Part shown: piece after piece, positions 11,862 to 19,314 of the stretch
Layout: every line of letters starts with the position of its first letter
Numbering within the stretch: position 1 is the stretch's first letter
Source of the DNA: a virus
IMG/VR virus record: IMGVR_UViG_3300043540_000161
Coordinates: 1 to 25,514 of that record
Strand: one strand, 5' to 3'
DNA: 25,514 nt
Notes under the pieces: model-generated
Databases searched by the model: none
What the model was told of the DNA's origin: nothing
Seen by the model: the letters and a program-made list of their open reading frames with translations, nothing else
Translations under genes and position numbers: made by a program

Positions 11862-13083
11862 TCCGATATTTAAAAAAGCAAATCATACGAAGAGGCGTTA
11901 TCGTGTCCTAAAAGGGTCTGCTGGTTCTGGAAAGTCGGTTAATATAGCCCAAGATTTTATTTTTAAGCTCTCAGATCCAAAATTTCAAGGGCTAAATTTG
12001 TTAGTTGTTCGAAAAAGTGACGTGACAAATAAAAATTCTACGTTTGCGGAGCTAAAAGGTGCCATATTTCGTATTTTTGGTGATCATTGGGAGAAGTTTT
12101 GGAGCATTCGTTTAAGCCCTCTCGAATTAAGATGTAAGCTAACAGGAAACTGTATTATATTTCGTGGGTGCAATGATGATAAGGAACGTGAGAAGTTAAA
12201 ATCAATTAACTTTGATCGTGGCAAGCTATGCTTCATTTGGATTGAAGAAGCTACGGAGCTAATGGAAGCAGATATAGACATTCTGGACGATAGACTAAGA
12301 GGAATGTTGCCTTCTCCTGATTTGTACTACCAGATGACATTTACATTTAACCCCATCGATGATGGTCATTGGATTAAGCGTAAGTATTTCGATACTCCAC
12401 ATGATGATGTATTTACACACCATTCTACATACAAGGATAACAAGTTTATTGACAAGGCATATTATAAGCGCATGGAAAGAAGAAAGATTGAAGACCCCGA
12501 CGGATACCGTGTATATGGATTAGGTGAATGGGGTTCTGTTGGTGGTCTAATTCTATCAAACTATCATATACGTGAGTTTCCTACTACATTTGAATCATTT
12601 GATAGTATTGTGCACGGGATGGATTTTGGCTTCAATCATGCGAACGCTATTTTGACGGTTGGATTTAAGGACAATGAGTTATATATTTGTGATGAGATAT
12701 ATGTACACGAAATGGACACAGCAGAGATTATAGACCTTGCTAATCGTAAAAATCTATCTAAAAATTATAGGATGTTTTGTGATAGCTCAGAACCTGACCG
12801 TATACAAATGTGGCGTAAAGCTGGCTACATGGCTCAAGCAGTTGTTAAGAATCCGGGTAGTGTGAAAGCACAAATAGACATACTAAAGAAAATGAAGATA
12901 AATATACATCCCCAGTGCGTAAATACAATCAAGGAAATAAAGCAATGGAAATGGAAGAAAGATCAACGTAGCAATACGTATCTTGATGAGCCAGTTAATT
13001 TTAATGACGATGCCATGGCCGCGCTACGATACGCAATTGAGCCACTACGTCAACATGTAACTCCAAGGCTGAGAATACTATGA
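11836..13083 (+). CDS. terL: Terminase large subunit
   Basis: 415 residues, PBSX/Terminase_3-like. ATPase: Walker A GSAGSGKS at 27-34, Walker B LCFIWIEEA at 131-139, coupling motif TFNPI near 170-174. RNase H-like nuclease: Asp263 in HGMDFGF, Asp316 in FCDSSEPDRI, and Asp391/392 in FNDDAMAALRYAI. All key residues are present, so it should be active. It drives DNA into the prohead at the portal vertex and cuts genome ends. ATG 11836 is preferred because GGGGAGG lies 6 nt upstream; 11833 is the alternative. Confidence 0.95.
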   Translation: MIHLKMKANPIFKKANHTKRRYRVLKGSAGSGKSVNIAQDFIFKLSDPKFQGLNLLVVRKSDVTNKNSTFAELKGAIFRIFGDHWEKFWSIRLSPLELRCKLTGNCIIFRGCNDDKEREKLKSINFDRGKLCFIWIEEATELMEADIDILDDRLRGMLPSPDLYYQMTFTFNPIDDGHWIKRKYFDTPHDDVFTHHSTYKDNKFIDKAYYKRMERRKIEDPDGYRVYGLGEWGSVGGLILSNYHIREFPTTFESFDSIVHGMDFGFNHANAILTVGFKDNELYICDEIYVHEMDTAEIIDLANRKNLSKNYRMFCDSSEPDRIQMWRKAGYMAQAVVKNPGSVKAQIDILKKMKINIHPQCVNTIKEIKQWKWKKDQRSNTYLDEPVNFNDDAMAALRYAIEPLRQHVTPRLRIL

Positions 13084-13175
13084 TTGTCGCAGTGTTATCC
13101 ATCTCTATTTTTTGTTTTATTACGGGGATGCCAATAGTGTTTGATGTGATTGATGAAATTTTTGATAGGGGTTAA
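13080..13175 (+). CDS. Very small single-pass membrane protein (31 aa)
   Basis: The ATG overlaps the terL stop as ATGA and opens 31 codons: a hydrophobic N-terminal segment (MIVAVLSISIFCFITGMPIV) then an acidic end (FDVIDEIFDRG). AAGGCTGAG upstream could serve as ribosome site. Composition and coupling support expression; the function is unknown. It opens the run of small genes between terminase and portal. Confidence 0.5.
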   Translation: MIVAVLSISIFCFITGMPIVFDVIDEIFDRG

Positions 13176-13179
13176 ACAA

Positions 13180-13341
13180 ATGAAAACAGATGAAAATATA
13201 GAATATACAGAGCATAAAAATAAACTGGCTTTTGAATTATGTATGAGTTTCTTCGATCAGCCTTTTAAATCTGGTGAAGTACACATTGGTACAATGAACG
13301 GGAAAATAAGTAAGAATGAGCTACAAAAAGTTAACTGGTGA
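13180..13341 (+). CDS. Hypothetical small protein (53 aa)
   Basis: ATG 13180 follows AGGGG about 10 nt upstream, 4 bp after the preceding small gene. Soluble, charged: MKTDENIEYTEHKNKLAFEL, then CMSFFDQPFKSGEVHIGTMN and a short basic end KNELQKVNW. The in-frame upstream ATG at 13150 has no ribosome site and would overlap the previous gene. No family recognised. Confidence 0.55.
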   Translation: MKTDENIEYTEHKNKLAFELCMSFFDQPFKSGEVHIGTMNGKISKNELQKVNW

Positions 13342-13375
13342 TATAAGGAAGATATACTATGGGAGAAGTTGACAT

Positions 13376-13744
13376 ATGAACTTATTTGAGGCTTTCACAA
13401 TGTTAGAGCGTTACGGCGGTAAAGTAGAGATTGAACTTTATCCAGATGAAAACAATCAAAAGATAATGTATAAGCGTATGGTTCGATGTGGTGATACTGC
13501 ATGGGGTTCTAAGGGTGAATTAACAAATGACTCATTCAATAACTTCAAAGATGAGATTGAAGGCGACATAAAATTAATGGTTGAAACAAAAATAGATGAT
13601 GAGTACAAAAATAATGTAGTTAAAGAGTTGGAAGAAGTCATAGAGCATATAAAGAACAATGATGTTAAGATAACCCATTTTGGAAGGCCATTAGTTTTGC
13701 ATCGTGAAAAGTGTTCTATCCAATTAGAGTTTAGAAATGAGTGA
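13376..13744 (+). CDS. Hypothetical protein in the terminase-portal insert
   Basis: 122 residues. It opens with FEAFTMLERYGGKVEIELYP, a helix-strand arrangement, and has RMVRCGDTAWGSKGELTNDS in the middle, a long acidic helical region (NVVKELEEVIEHIKNND) and a C-terminal strand. No signal or membrane segment. A six-codon frame (ATG 13360) with AAGGAAG ends by overlapping its start (ATATGA), which may couple translation. Unrecognised; an accessory (moron-type) gene by position. Confidence 0.6.
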   Translation: MNLFEAFTMLERYGGKVEIELYPDENNQKIMYKRMVRCGDTAWGSKGELTNDSFNNFKDEIEGDIKLMVETKIDDEYKNNVVKELEEVIEHIKNNDVKITHFGRPLVLHREKCSIQLEFRNE

Positions 13745-13820
13745 TATGATGGAATCATTAATAGGTGGACTTGCCCTAATCGGATTGAATGAAGTGATAT
13801 GTTTATTTTTTAATACGTGA
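13737..13820 (+). CDS. Very small hydrophobic peptide (27 aa)
   Basis: ATG 13737 overlaps the previous gene by 8 bp. The 27 residues include LIGGLALIGLNEVICLFFNT, one membrane-spanning stretch. The ribosome site is weak (TTAGAG). Only composition and coupling support it. No terminator is seen between it and the convergent resolvase gene that ends 44 bp further on. Confidence 0.35.
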   Translation: MSDMMESLIGGLALIGLNEVICLFFNT

Positions 13821-13863
13821 AATTAGGTATATGTTTAATCACAGATAAAAGTCCTTCAAGCTC

Positions 13864-14448
13864 TCATAAATCTCTTCCTGAGTGAGCAAGAGCACGGTAA
13901 AGAGACGCACGACTAACATTAGTGATCTTGCATATCTCATTTACTGTCTTATTTGTAGTCTTACGCAATTCAATAGCATGGAGCATACCCGCATGTTTTG
14001 CGTGGTATTTTTTTATGCGTCCAACATATTTACCTGCTCGTCTTGCTCGTTCAATTCCAACACGTTGACGCTCTAACATTAACTGACGCTCGAATTCAGC
14101 GAATGCGGCGAATTGAGTAAATGTAAGTTTACCTGTGGCCGTAGTGATGTCTAATGGTTGCCCTCCAAAGTCCAAGATGACCATTCCTACGCCTCGATTA
14201 TGTAAGTCGGTTGCAATGTTAAGAGCATCAAGAGTTGATCGGGCGAAACGATCAAGTTTAGTAAATACAATCTTGTCTCCTTTTTTGACGGTGGATAGCA
14301 AATCACGAAGCTCGGGTCGATCATCCAAATTCTTACCGCTCGCGTGTTCATAATAGATAAAGTTACATCCATAACGTTCTAACTGGTTAACTTGGTCTTC
14401 CATGTTTTGGAACTCAGTAGATACTCGAGCATAACCAAATATGTACAT
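13864..14448 (-). CDS. Serine recombinase of the resolvase/invertase family
   Basis: 194 residues, the usual length of a small resolvase. The catalytic domain is intact: YARVSTEFQN with Arg8 and the nucleophile Ser10, then FTKLDRFARSTLDALN (Asp/Arg active-site motif) and the long E helix FAEFERQLMLERQRVGIERA. The C-terminal HTH is TVNEICKITNVSRASLYRAL (about 166-185). It lies opposite to the late operon, between terL and portal, with its own promoter and palindromic sites upstream. Likely roles: resolving plasmid/phage multimers or moving the surrounding cassette. AGGCAGG is the ribosome site. Confidence 0.92.
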   Translation of the reverse strand: MYIFGYARVSTEFQNMEDQVNQLERYGCNFIYYEHASGKNLDDRPELRDLLSTVKKGDKIVFTKLDRFARSTLDALNIATDLHNRGVGMVILDFGGQPLDITTATGKLTFTQFAAFAEFERQLMLERQRVGIERARRAGKYVGRIKKYHAKHAGMLHAIELRKTTNKTVNEICKITNVSRASLYRALAHSGRDL

Positions 14449-14474
14449 TTTTTTGACCTGCCTTTTGAGATATA

Positions 14475-14526
14475 TAAATGAGACATTGTTAATTAAATTA
14501 TAACATTACGATACATTGTATCTCAA
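14475..14526. other. Candidate res site overlapping the resolvase promoter
   Basis: GATACATTGTATC (14510-14522) is a perfect 13-bp palindrome. ACATTGT recurs at 14483-14489 and 14513-14519, 30 bp apart and in the same orientation, the second within the palindrome. The minus-strand promoter TTGAGA (14526-14521), 18 bp, TATAAT (14502-14497) lies between and across them, so resolvase binding would repress its own gene, as usual for this family. Confidence 0.5.
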
Positions 14527-14561
14527 TAGGAGGATTTTTTGAGACACTTAAGGAGATGTTT

Positions 14562-14732
14562 ATGAGCACATTAGAAGTCATCGCACTAATACTTATATTC
14601 CTAATCGTATTGGCAAACTCTGAGCTAATATTTGTTTCGTTATACTTTTGCTTTGCTATATTAGTTTTTATGCTCTGTTTGCCATTCCTTGGAATACGAA
14701 TGCTTATTAAGGAGTTTAGAGGTAAAACATAG
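14562..14732 (+). CDS. Small two-pass membrane protein (56 aa)
   Basis: ATG 14562 with AAGGAG 7-12 nt upstream. Two hydrophobic segments, about residues 5-20 (EVIALILIFLIVLANS) and 22-46 (LIFVSLYFCFAILVFMLCLP), then a basic tail (RMLIKEFRGKT), giving a hairpin with both ends inside. First gene on the rightward side after the resolvase; its stop lies in the ribosome site of the next gene. Holin-like in shape, but far from where lysis genes are expected, so only a membrane role is claimed. Confidence 0.65.
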   Translation: MSTLEVIALILIFLIVLANSELIFVSLYFCFAILVFMLCLPFLGIRMLIKEFRGKT

Positions 14733-14744
14733 GAGGATGATGTC

Positions 14745-14804
14745 ATGCCCGATTGGCTACATAATTTAATAGACATCATTTACATTATTATCATTGGAGT
14801 TTAA
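14745..14804 (+). CDS. Tiny hydrophobic peptide (19 aa)
   Basis: AGGAGG at 14731-14736 lies 8 nt before ATG 14745; 19 codons end in a membrane-like run (LIDIIYIIIIGV). The next gene follows with AAGGAGGTGA across the stop. The strong ribosome sites on both sides are the reason to call it; alternative starts at 14737/14740 give an 11-residue frame. Confidence 0.4.
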   Translation: MPDWLHNLIDIIYIIIIGV

Positions 14805-14819
14805 GGAGGTGATGACCAC

Positions 14820-14939
14820 ATGCAAAATATCGACTGGGGCAAAGTCATTGAAACACTTATCACAATCTTAACTGTTGTTGGTGGTATTATTGGTTCTCAT
14901 AAGTCCTTATCTAAGAAAATAGATAACTTAAAAAAATAG
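14820..14939 (+). CDS. Small membrane protein (39 aa)
   Basis: ATG 14820 with AAGGAGGTGA (14803-14812) upstream. The sequence is an amphipathic start (MQNIDWGKVIETL), one transmembrane segment (ITILTVVGGIIG), then a basic tail (SHKSLSKKIDNLKK). The shape resembles small phage holin-like or anchor proteins. It is followed directly by a GGGGG ribosome site for the next small gene. Confidence 0.6.
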   Translation: MQNIDWGKVIETLITILTVVGGIIGSHKSLSKKIDNLKK

Positions 14940-14948
14940 GGGGAAAAT

Positions 14949-15080
14949 ATGTTTAAAAAATTATTTGGTGAATTACTCACAACACTTAAGAATATTGAAA
15001 CACACCTTGAAACACTGGTTAATATATCGCTGATTAATACACCAAAAAAAGATAATAAAAACCCTTCTGCACCTGAGTAG
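14949..15080 (+). CDS. Small helical protein (43 aa)
   Basis: AGGGGG (14938-14943) lies 5 nt before the ATG. MFKKLFGELLTTLKNIETHL and ETLVNISL form an amphipathic helix; the end is polar (TPKKDNKNPSAPE). Not a membrane span; may associate with a membrane or with the adjacent small proteins. Unknown function. Confidence 0.55.
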   Translation: MFKKLFGELLTTLKNIETHLETLVNISLINTPKKDNKNPSAPE

Positions 15081-15099
15081 GTAAATTCCCTACTCTTTA
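15076..15099 (+). terminator. Hairpin after the small-gene run
   Basis: GAGTAGG (15076-15082) and CCTACTC (15090-15096) pair with a 7-nt loop, then only TTT. The stem overlaps the stop codon of the 43-aa gene. A weak terminator or mRNA processing/stability element. Confidence 0.4.
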
Positions 15100-15120
15100 T
15101 ACATAAGGGGGGGATAACAT

Positions 15121-15267
15121 ATGAAACATTTTTTAACATGTCTCGAAGGCGTATTTACTATAGAACATTTGTGCATGATTATAATCTCTTCACTGGTTTC
15201 AATAGGAAGTTTTTTTTCCTATATGAATAAGAACTTCCATAAGAAGGATAAGGAAGGGGGTAAGTAA
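15121..15267 (+). CDS. Small membrane protein (48 aa) before portal
   Basis: ATG 15121 has a run of G (AGGGGGGG, about 15107-15114) 6 nt upstream. An N-terminal segment (MKHFLTCLEGVFTIEHL) leads into one transmembrane stretch (CMIIISSLVSIGSFFSY) and a basic end (KNFHKKDKEGGK). Its stop TAA is immediately followed by the TTG start of the portal gene, and its last codons (GAAGGGGG) are the portal ribosome site, so the two are coupled. Confidence 0.6.
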   Translation: MKHFLTCLEGVFTIEHLCMIIISSLVSIGSFFSYMNKNFHKKDKEGGK

Positions 15268-16533
15268 TTGCTAAATCGAATAATGAATCGAATTCGTTCT
15301 ACTAAGATATATCAAACTGTTACAAGCATTTCACCAAATGCCCCCATATATCCCGATGTGAATTATAGAAATCTAAGTATGATTGGGTATAAACAAAATG
15401 TTTATGTATATCGTTGTGTGAATTTGATTGCTAATACAGCTTCTTCCATTCCAATACGTTTATATAAAAAGGATTCTGATAACAGAGATATACAAGTTGA
15501 ATCGCATCCAGCATTAGACCTACTAAAGAAACCAAATGAGTTTCAAGGACAAACAGACTTTATAAAAGGCCTTTTTTCTTACTTAGAAATAAGTGGTAAT
15601 ACCTATGTGCAAGGTGTTACATCATCTAGAAGCTCTCAGCCCAGGGAGCTTTTTTTAATACGACCAGACATGATGAAGATCGTAAAAGGTTCTACAGCAG
15701 TTAAGCCAATAGCTGGATATGAGTATACTTACAAGGGATTAAACGACTTTATTCCATATGAAAATACATTCCATGGGAAATTATTTAACCCTCTTGATGA
15801 TCCAATTATAGGATATGGCCAAGCTCCATTAGAAACGGCTTTACGATCAATTGTAAGTGTAAATAAGTCAATCGATTGGAATAACTCATTACTTAAAAAT
15901 TATGCTCGTCCAAGCGGTCTAATGATTTTTAAGCAAGGTTTAACTAAAGATCAACGTGACGAGATGGAAAACGAAATAGAAACAAAACATCAAGGTTCTG
16001 GAAAAGTTGGTAAACCTTGGATTATGGAAGGCGATGTCGATTGGAAGCAAATCGGACTTAATAATAAAGAACTTATGATTTTAGATATCCTGCAAACTGG
16101 ATCAAGACAAATTTGTGTGACGTATGGAATTGATTCAAGTCTAATATCAGACCCAACAAATAAAACGTATTCTAATTTTAAAGAGAGTCGCGCCGCACTT
16201 TATGAAGATGTAATATTGCCTCTTCTTGATTGGTTCCGCGATGACTTTCTAAACGGTTGGCTTTTACCAAAGTTTCCTAACACGGAAAATTATTACTTTG
16301 ATTATTCTACAGATGACATAGAAGCTTTAAACGAAGAAAGAACTATTGTTTATGAGAGAAATATAAGGGCATTTAAAGAAGGTGTTATAACACTAAATGA
16401 AGCCCGTGAGGCCCTAGGATACAGTGAATTAATTCAAGATGAGCAGATAGAAGAAGATGGTGAAGAACAAACAGAAGATGGTGAAAATAAGGAGGTGGAA
16501 CAAGATGAGGGAAACCAGAATGATGAAGTTTGA
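15268..16533 (+). CDS. Portal protein (HK97/SPP1-like)
   Basis: 421 residues from TTG 15268 with AAGGAAGGGGG upstream. HK97-type features: VYVYRCVNLIANTASSIPIR near 47-66, SHPALDLLKKPNEFQ, YLEISGNTYVQG, GYGQAPLETALRSI near 183-196, and NSLLKNYARPSGLM. The C-terminal 40 residues are very acidic (EDGEEQTEDGENKEVEQDEG), often seen where the portal clip or scaffold contact lies. It forms the dodecameric DNA channel and docks TerL and the connectors. It overlaps the protease gene by 29 bp. Confidence 0.93.
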   Translation: MLNRIMNRIRSTKIYQTVTSISPNAPIYPDVNYRNLSMIGYKQNVYVYRCVNLIANTASSIPIRLYKKDSDNRDIQVESHPALDLLKKPNEFQGQTDFIKGLFSYLEISGNTYVQGVTSSRSSQPRELFLIRPDMMKIVKGSTAVKPIAGYEYTYKGLNDFIPYENTFHGKLFNPLDDPIIGYGQAPLETALRSIVSVNKSIDWNNSLLKNYARPSGLMIFKQGLTKDQRDEMENEIETKHQGSGKVGKPWIMEGDVDWKQIGLNNKELMILDILQTGSRQICVTYGIDSSLISDPTNKTYSNFKESRAALYEDVILPLLDWFRDDFLNGWLLPKFPNTENYYFDYSTDDIEALNEERTIVYERNIRAFKEGVITLNEAREALGYSELIQDEQIEEDGEEQTEDGENKEVEQDEGNQNDEV

Positions 16534-17512
16534 GTTTCGCGATATGGATTCTAAGACAGGAAGATTTACGGGTTTCGCTTCTACAACAACAAAAGATAGC
16601 TATGGAACAATTTTTGAACCGCGTGCATTTAAAAAGACAATTAAAGAAACTAGGGGACAAGTACCCATTTTGTTCATGCACGACCCAAGATTTCCAGTAG
16701 GTTTATCAGATACTTTAGAAGCTCAAGAAGATGGATTATATACCGAGGGTACTATAGATACAGATACAGAATTAGGACAACGTGTTTTCTCTGGAATGCT
16801 TAAGCGATATATAAGTCAACTTTCGATTGGGTTTGAACGCCTCAAAGAGAAATTTGATCGTGCTAGAAATGCCACCATCATAACGGAGGTGCGATTGTTG
16901 GAATACAGCGTAATAACCAAGGGGTTTGCTTCTAATCCCGATGCAAATATAACCAGTGTTCGCTCTTTGATAGATGGATTAGACGTACAAGAGGTAAGAA
17001 GAGCAATCAATACAATGTATACTCTAGAAAATTTGATTGAAAAGTATGAAGCAGAAGAAAGAGCAGTTTCAGGGTCAACAAGTCTCCCTATTGCAGATAA
17101 AGGTCATTCTTGGGACGCTGGAGAGGCAGAAAAAAGGATATTCTCATGGGCCGGAGGTGATAACTTCAGTCCATCCAAGGCCAAAGAGGCCTTTTTTTAT
17201 TACGATCCTGCAAACCCTCAAAATAAAACAGCTTACAAATTGCCTTTTGCTGATGTTATTTCGGGTCGTCTAACTGCTATACCGAAGGCAATTAGTGCCG
17301 TAAAAGGTGCCTTAAATGGTGCTCGTGGTGGTGTAGATATACCAGAATCAGACAAGAAAGCAATCATGAAAAAAGTTGAAATGTATGAAAACAAGATAAA
17401 TGCACGTTCTGTTGAGCCGGCCCAGACCACTCAACAACGTATAGAGCCGGCTTTGTCCACTCAACACGTAACACTTCTTGCAGAACAACTAAAAAAATAC
17501 ATGAAAGGGTGA
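16505..17512 (+). CDS. Prohead protease (HK97 family) with C-terminal extension
   Basis: 335 residues, longer than the usual 180-230. Residues 1-190 are the U35 protease: GRFTGFASTTTKDSYGTIFE, catalytic His59 in LFMHDPRFPVG, Ser107 in SQLSIGFE and LLEYSVITKGFASNPDA. From about 203 a second domain begins (SLPIADKGHSWDAGEAEKRI, later FADVISGRLTAIPKAISAVK), an alpha-beta unit found attached to some phage proteases, followed by a helical tail. It cleaves the capsid delta domain during maturation; the extension may act as scaffold. ATG 16505 is chosen because AAGGAGGTGG lies 7 nt upstream; earlier in-frame ATGs lack sites. Confidence 0.9.
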   Translation: MRETRMMKFEFRDMDSKTGRFTGFASTTTKDSYGTIFEPRAFKKTIKETRGQVPILFMHDPRFPVGLSDTLEAQEDGLYTEGTIDTDTELGQRVFSGMLKRYISQLSIGFERLKEKFDRARNATIITEVRLLEYSVITKGFASNPDANITSVRSLIDGLDVQEVRRAINTMYTLENLIEKYEAEERAVSGSTSLPIADKGHSWDAGEAEKRIFSWAGGDNFSPSKAKEAFFYYDPANPQNKTAYKLPFADVISGRLTAIPKAISAVKGALNGARGGVDIPESDKKAIMKKVEMYENKINARSVEPAQTTQQRIEPALSTQHVTLLAEQLKKYMKG

Positions 17513-17517
17513 ATTAT

Positions 17518-18741
17518 ATGAGTTATGTAGAAGAAAGAAAAATACACGAAGAGGCAAATAATCTTTTCGAATCCATTTTCAAACCATCGGTTGAAGAAAT
17601 TAAAACGGAACAACGCAAATTTGGAGATGCTACCAAAGAACTTGAAAACAAAATCAATAAGGTTCAAGATACTTTTGACAAGTTAGAAGCAAGAATGAAC
17701 CGCCCAGTAATGGGATCAAGTGAAGAGCAAATAACAGATATCGAATATCGTAAAGCATTTGAACAATATTGCCGTACTGGATCTAAAATAGAAACACGTT
17801 TAACGGAAACATACAATGAAGATAATCTGCCTGGAGATCAAGGTGGATTTTTAGTTATACCTGAATGGGCAAATAAGGTATATCAACAAGTTACAGAGTT
17901 TACACCCATGGAACAGGTTGCAGAAGTAATAAATGTCTCTAGTAACTTATTTAAAATACCAACAACAACAAGTGAAAACATGGTCGCTAACTGGGTTGGA
18001 GAATTACAAGCAAGACCACAAACAAACTCCCCAAATTTCAATTTGGTAAACATTGAAATAAAAGAGCTTTACGCTGAACCTTCTGCATCGTATAACATCC
18101 TTGAAGACAATGAATATGACCTTGAAAACTGGATGGTTATGGAACTTGCTGAAAGATTTTCACAGAAGAAAGGTTACTCCTATATTTGGGGTGATGGTGT
18201 TCTTCAGCCTGTAGGAACTCTTTTCGTTGGTGGTGGTAATACAGTTGCGAATCCGTTATACACTGCTGTCCAGATGGGAGAAACTTGGGGAGACGGTTCT
18301 GAACTTTCCGCTGATGATTTAGCCGATTTATTCTATTCTCCAAAAACAAGATATTCGGATAATGCTTCTTGGTTTATGAATCGTCAGTTTGTACGTCAGA
18401 TTCGTAAAATTCAGGATCAAAATGGTATCTGGATGTGGCAACCTGGATTACAAGCTGGGCAACCACCTTTAATCATGGAAAGACCTTTTTATGAGGCACC
18501 AGATATGTATAGCGTTGACGATATAAATAGTTTTGCTGATGGTGCCGCAAAAGATAATCAACCAATCATTATGTTTGGTGACTGGCGTAGAGCTTACACC
18601 ATCGCAAACAGAAGAGGAATTAGAACATTGAGAGATGAGTTAACAGTTAAAGGACAAGTATTGTTCTATACTACAATTCGCGCAGGTGCAAATGTAAAAG
18701 ACTACAATGCTTATGCCGTATTAACTGTAAAAGGAACCTAA
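17518..18741 (+). CDS. Major capsid protein (HK97 fold)
   Basis: 407 residues. Residues 1-65 are a charged coiled coil (EIKTEQRKFGDATKELENKI and on), the delta/scaffold domain removed by the protease. The capsid core follows, with YRKAFEQYCRTG, GDQGGFLVIPEWANKVYQ, LYAEPSASYNILEDNEYDLE, KKGYSYIWGDGVLQPVG, ASWFMNRQFVRQIRKI and GDWRRAYTIANRRG, all in the order of HK97 gp5. ATG 17518 has AAAGGGTGA upstream that also spans the protease stop; GTG 17509 is less likely. It is the most abundant structural protein and has many well-spaced codons without rare runs. Confidence 0.95.
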   Translation: MSYVEERKIHEEANNLFESIFKPSVEEIKTEQRKFGDATKELENKINKVQDTFDKLEARMNRPVMGSSEEQITDIEYRKAFEQYCRTGSKIETRLTETYNEDNLPGDQGGFLVIPEWANKVYQQVTEFTPMEQVAEVINVSSNLFKIPTTTSENMVANWVGELQARPQTNSPNFNLVNIEIKELYAEPSASYNILEDNEYDLENWMVMELAERFSQKKGYSYIWGDGVLQPVGTLFVGGGNTVANPLYTAVQMGETWGDGSELSADDLADLFYSPKTRYSDNASWFMNRQFVRQIRKIQDQNGIWMWQPGLQAGQPPLIMERPFYEAPDMYSVDDINSFADGAAKDNQPIIMFGDWRRAYTIANRRGIRTLRDELTVKGQVLFYTTIRAGANVKDYNAYAVLTVKGT

Positions 18742-18760
18742 TATTAAGGAGGTATAAAAT

Positions 18761-19159
18761 ATGTGTGATTTCGCAGTTAGAAAAGGTATCTTACCTGCTG
18801 TTTATGATACTGATGGTAATGTAGATAGCGGAACATTGGATATAGCAGGATTCAAAAAAGCAACTCTTGTCATAGAGGCAGGTGTAATCACGGATGGAAC
18901 ACACCAATTTATTCTAAGAGAATCTGACGATGATGCAACATATACAGACGTTGCGGCGGCAGATTTAGCAGGTGATACTTTACCTACGCTCGCGTATGGT
19001 GGCGGAGGTGGAGGGAGTGCAGTTTATAAGACATACTACAATGGAACAAAAAGATATCTACAATGTCGTTCTGTTGTTGATAGTGCCACCGCGACAAATG
19101 GCGGAATATATAGTTCATGCTTTATCTTAACAACTGCTAATCAAGAACCTGCTACATGA
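18761..19159 (+). CDS. Head decoration-like protein
   Basis: 132 residues, right after the capsid gene with AAGGAGG about 9 nt upstream. Beta-rich (KKATLVIEAGVITDGTHQFI LRESDDDATY in two blocks), with a glycine hinge (AYGGGGGGSAVY, near 78-89) and a C-terminal strand pair. The pattern and place fit a small beta-sandwich capsid decoration or stabilising protein, but no family signature is decisive. A minor head protein is the main alternative. Confidence 0.6.
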   Translation: MCDFAVRKGILPAVYDTDGNVDSGTLDIAGFKKATLVIEAGVITDGTHQFILRESDDDATYTDVAAADLAGDTLPTLAYGGGGGGSAVYKTYYNGTKRYLQCRSVVDSATATNGGIYSSCFILTTANQEPAT

Positions 19160-19314
19160 TGAAAAGAGTACGAATCATTAAAAAGAACCAATTGGGGTCT
19201 TTTTTTTATGAAGTCGGGGGGATTTATTTCCTCCCTGATTTCATAGCTCGTGAATGGATTAAAAAAGGGTACGCAATAGAAGACAGGACAATAGATGTTC
19301 CGGAGGTGAGATAA
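19156..19314 (+). CDS. Small conserved-type head-module protein (52 aa)
   Basis: The ATG overlaps the preceding stop (ATGA at 19156). 52 residues: a basic start (MMKRVRIIKKNQLGSFFYEV), then GGIYFLPDFIAREWIKKGYA and an acidic end. The form (short beta hairpin, then helix ending KKGYA) matches small proteins often found between capsid and connector in Firmicute phages. No good ribosome site; coupling likely. Its end (CGGAGGTGAG) is the ribosome site of the connector gene. Confidence 0.65.
   Translation: MMKRVRIIKKNQLGSFFYEVGGIYFLPDFIAREWIKKGYAIEDRTIDVPEVR

Noticed and set aside
13360-13380. Six-codon frame ending at the start of the 122-aa gene
   Set aside because: Too short to call a gene; at most a coupling device, noted with that gene.
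19170-19207. Hairpin-like sequence with eight T inside the 52-aa head-module gene
   Set aside because: The stem needs mismatches and a bulge, and it lies inside a coding frame; not a credible terminator.
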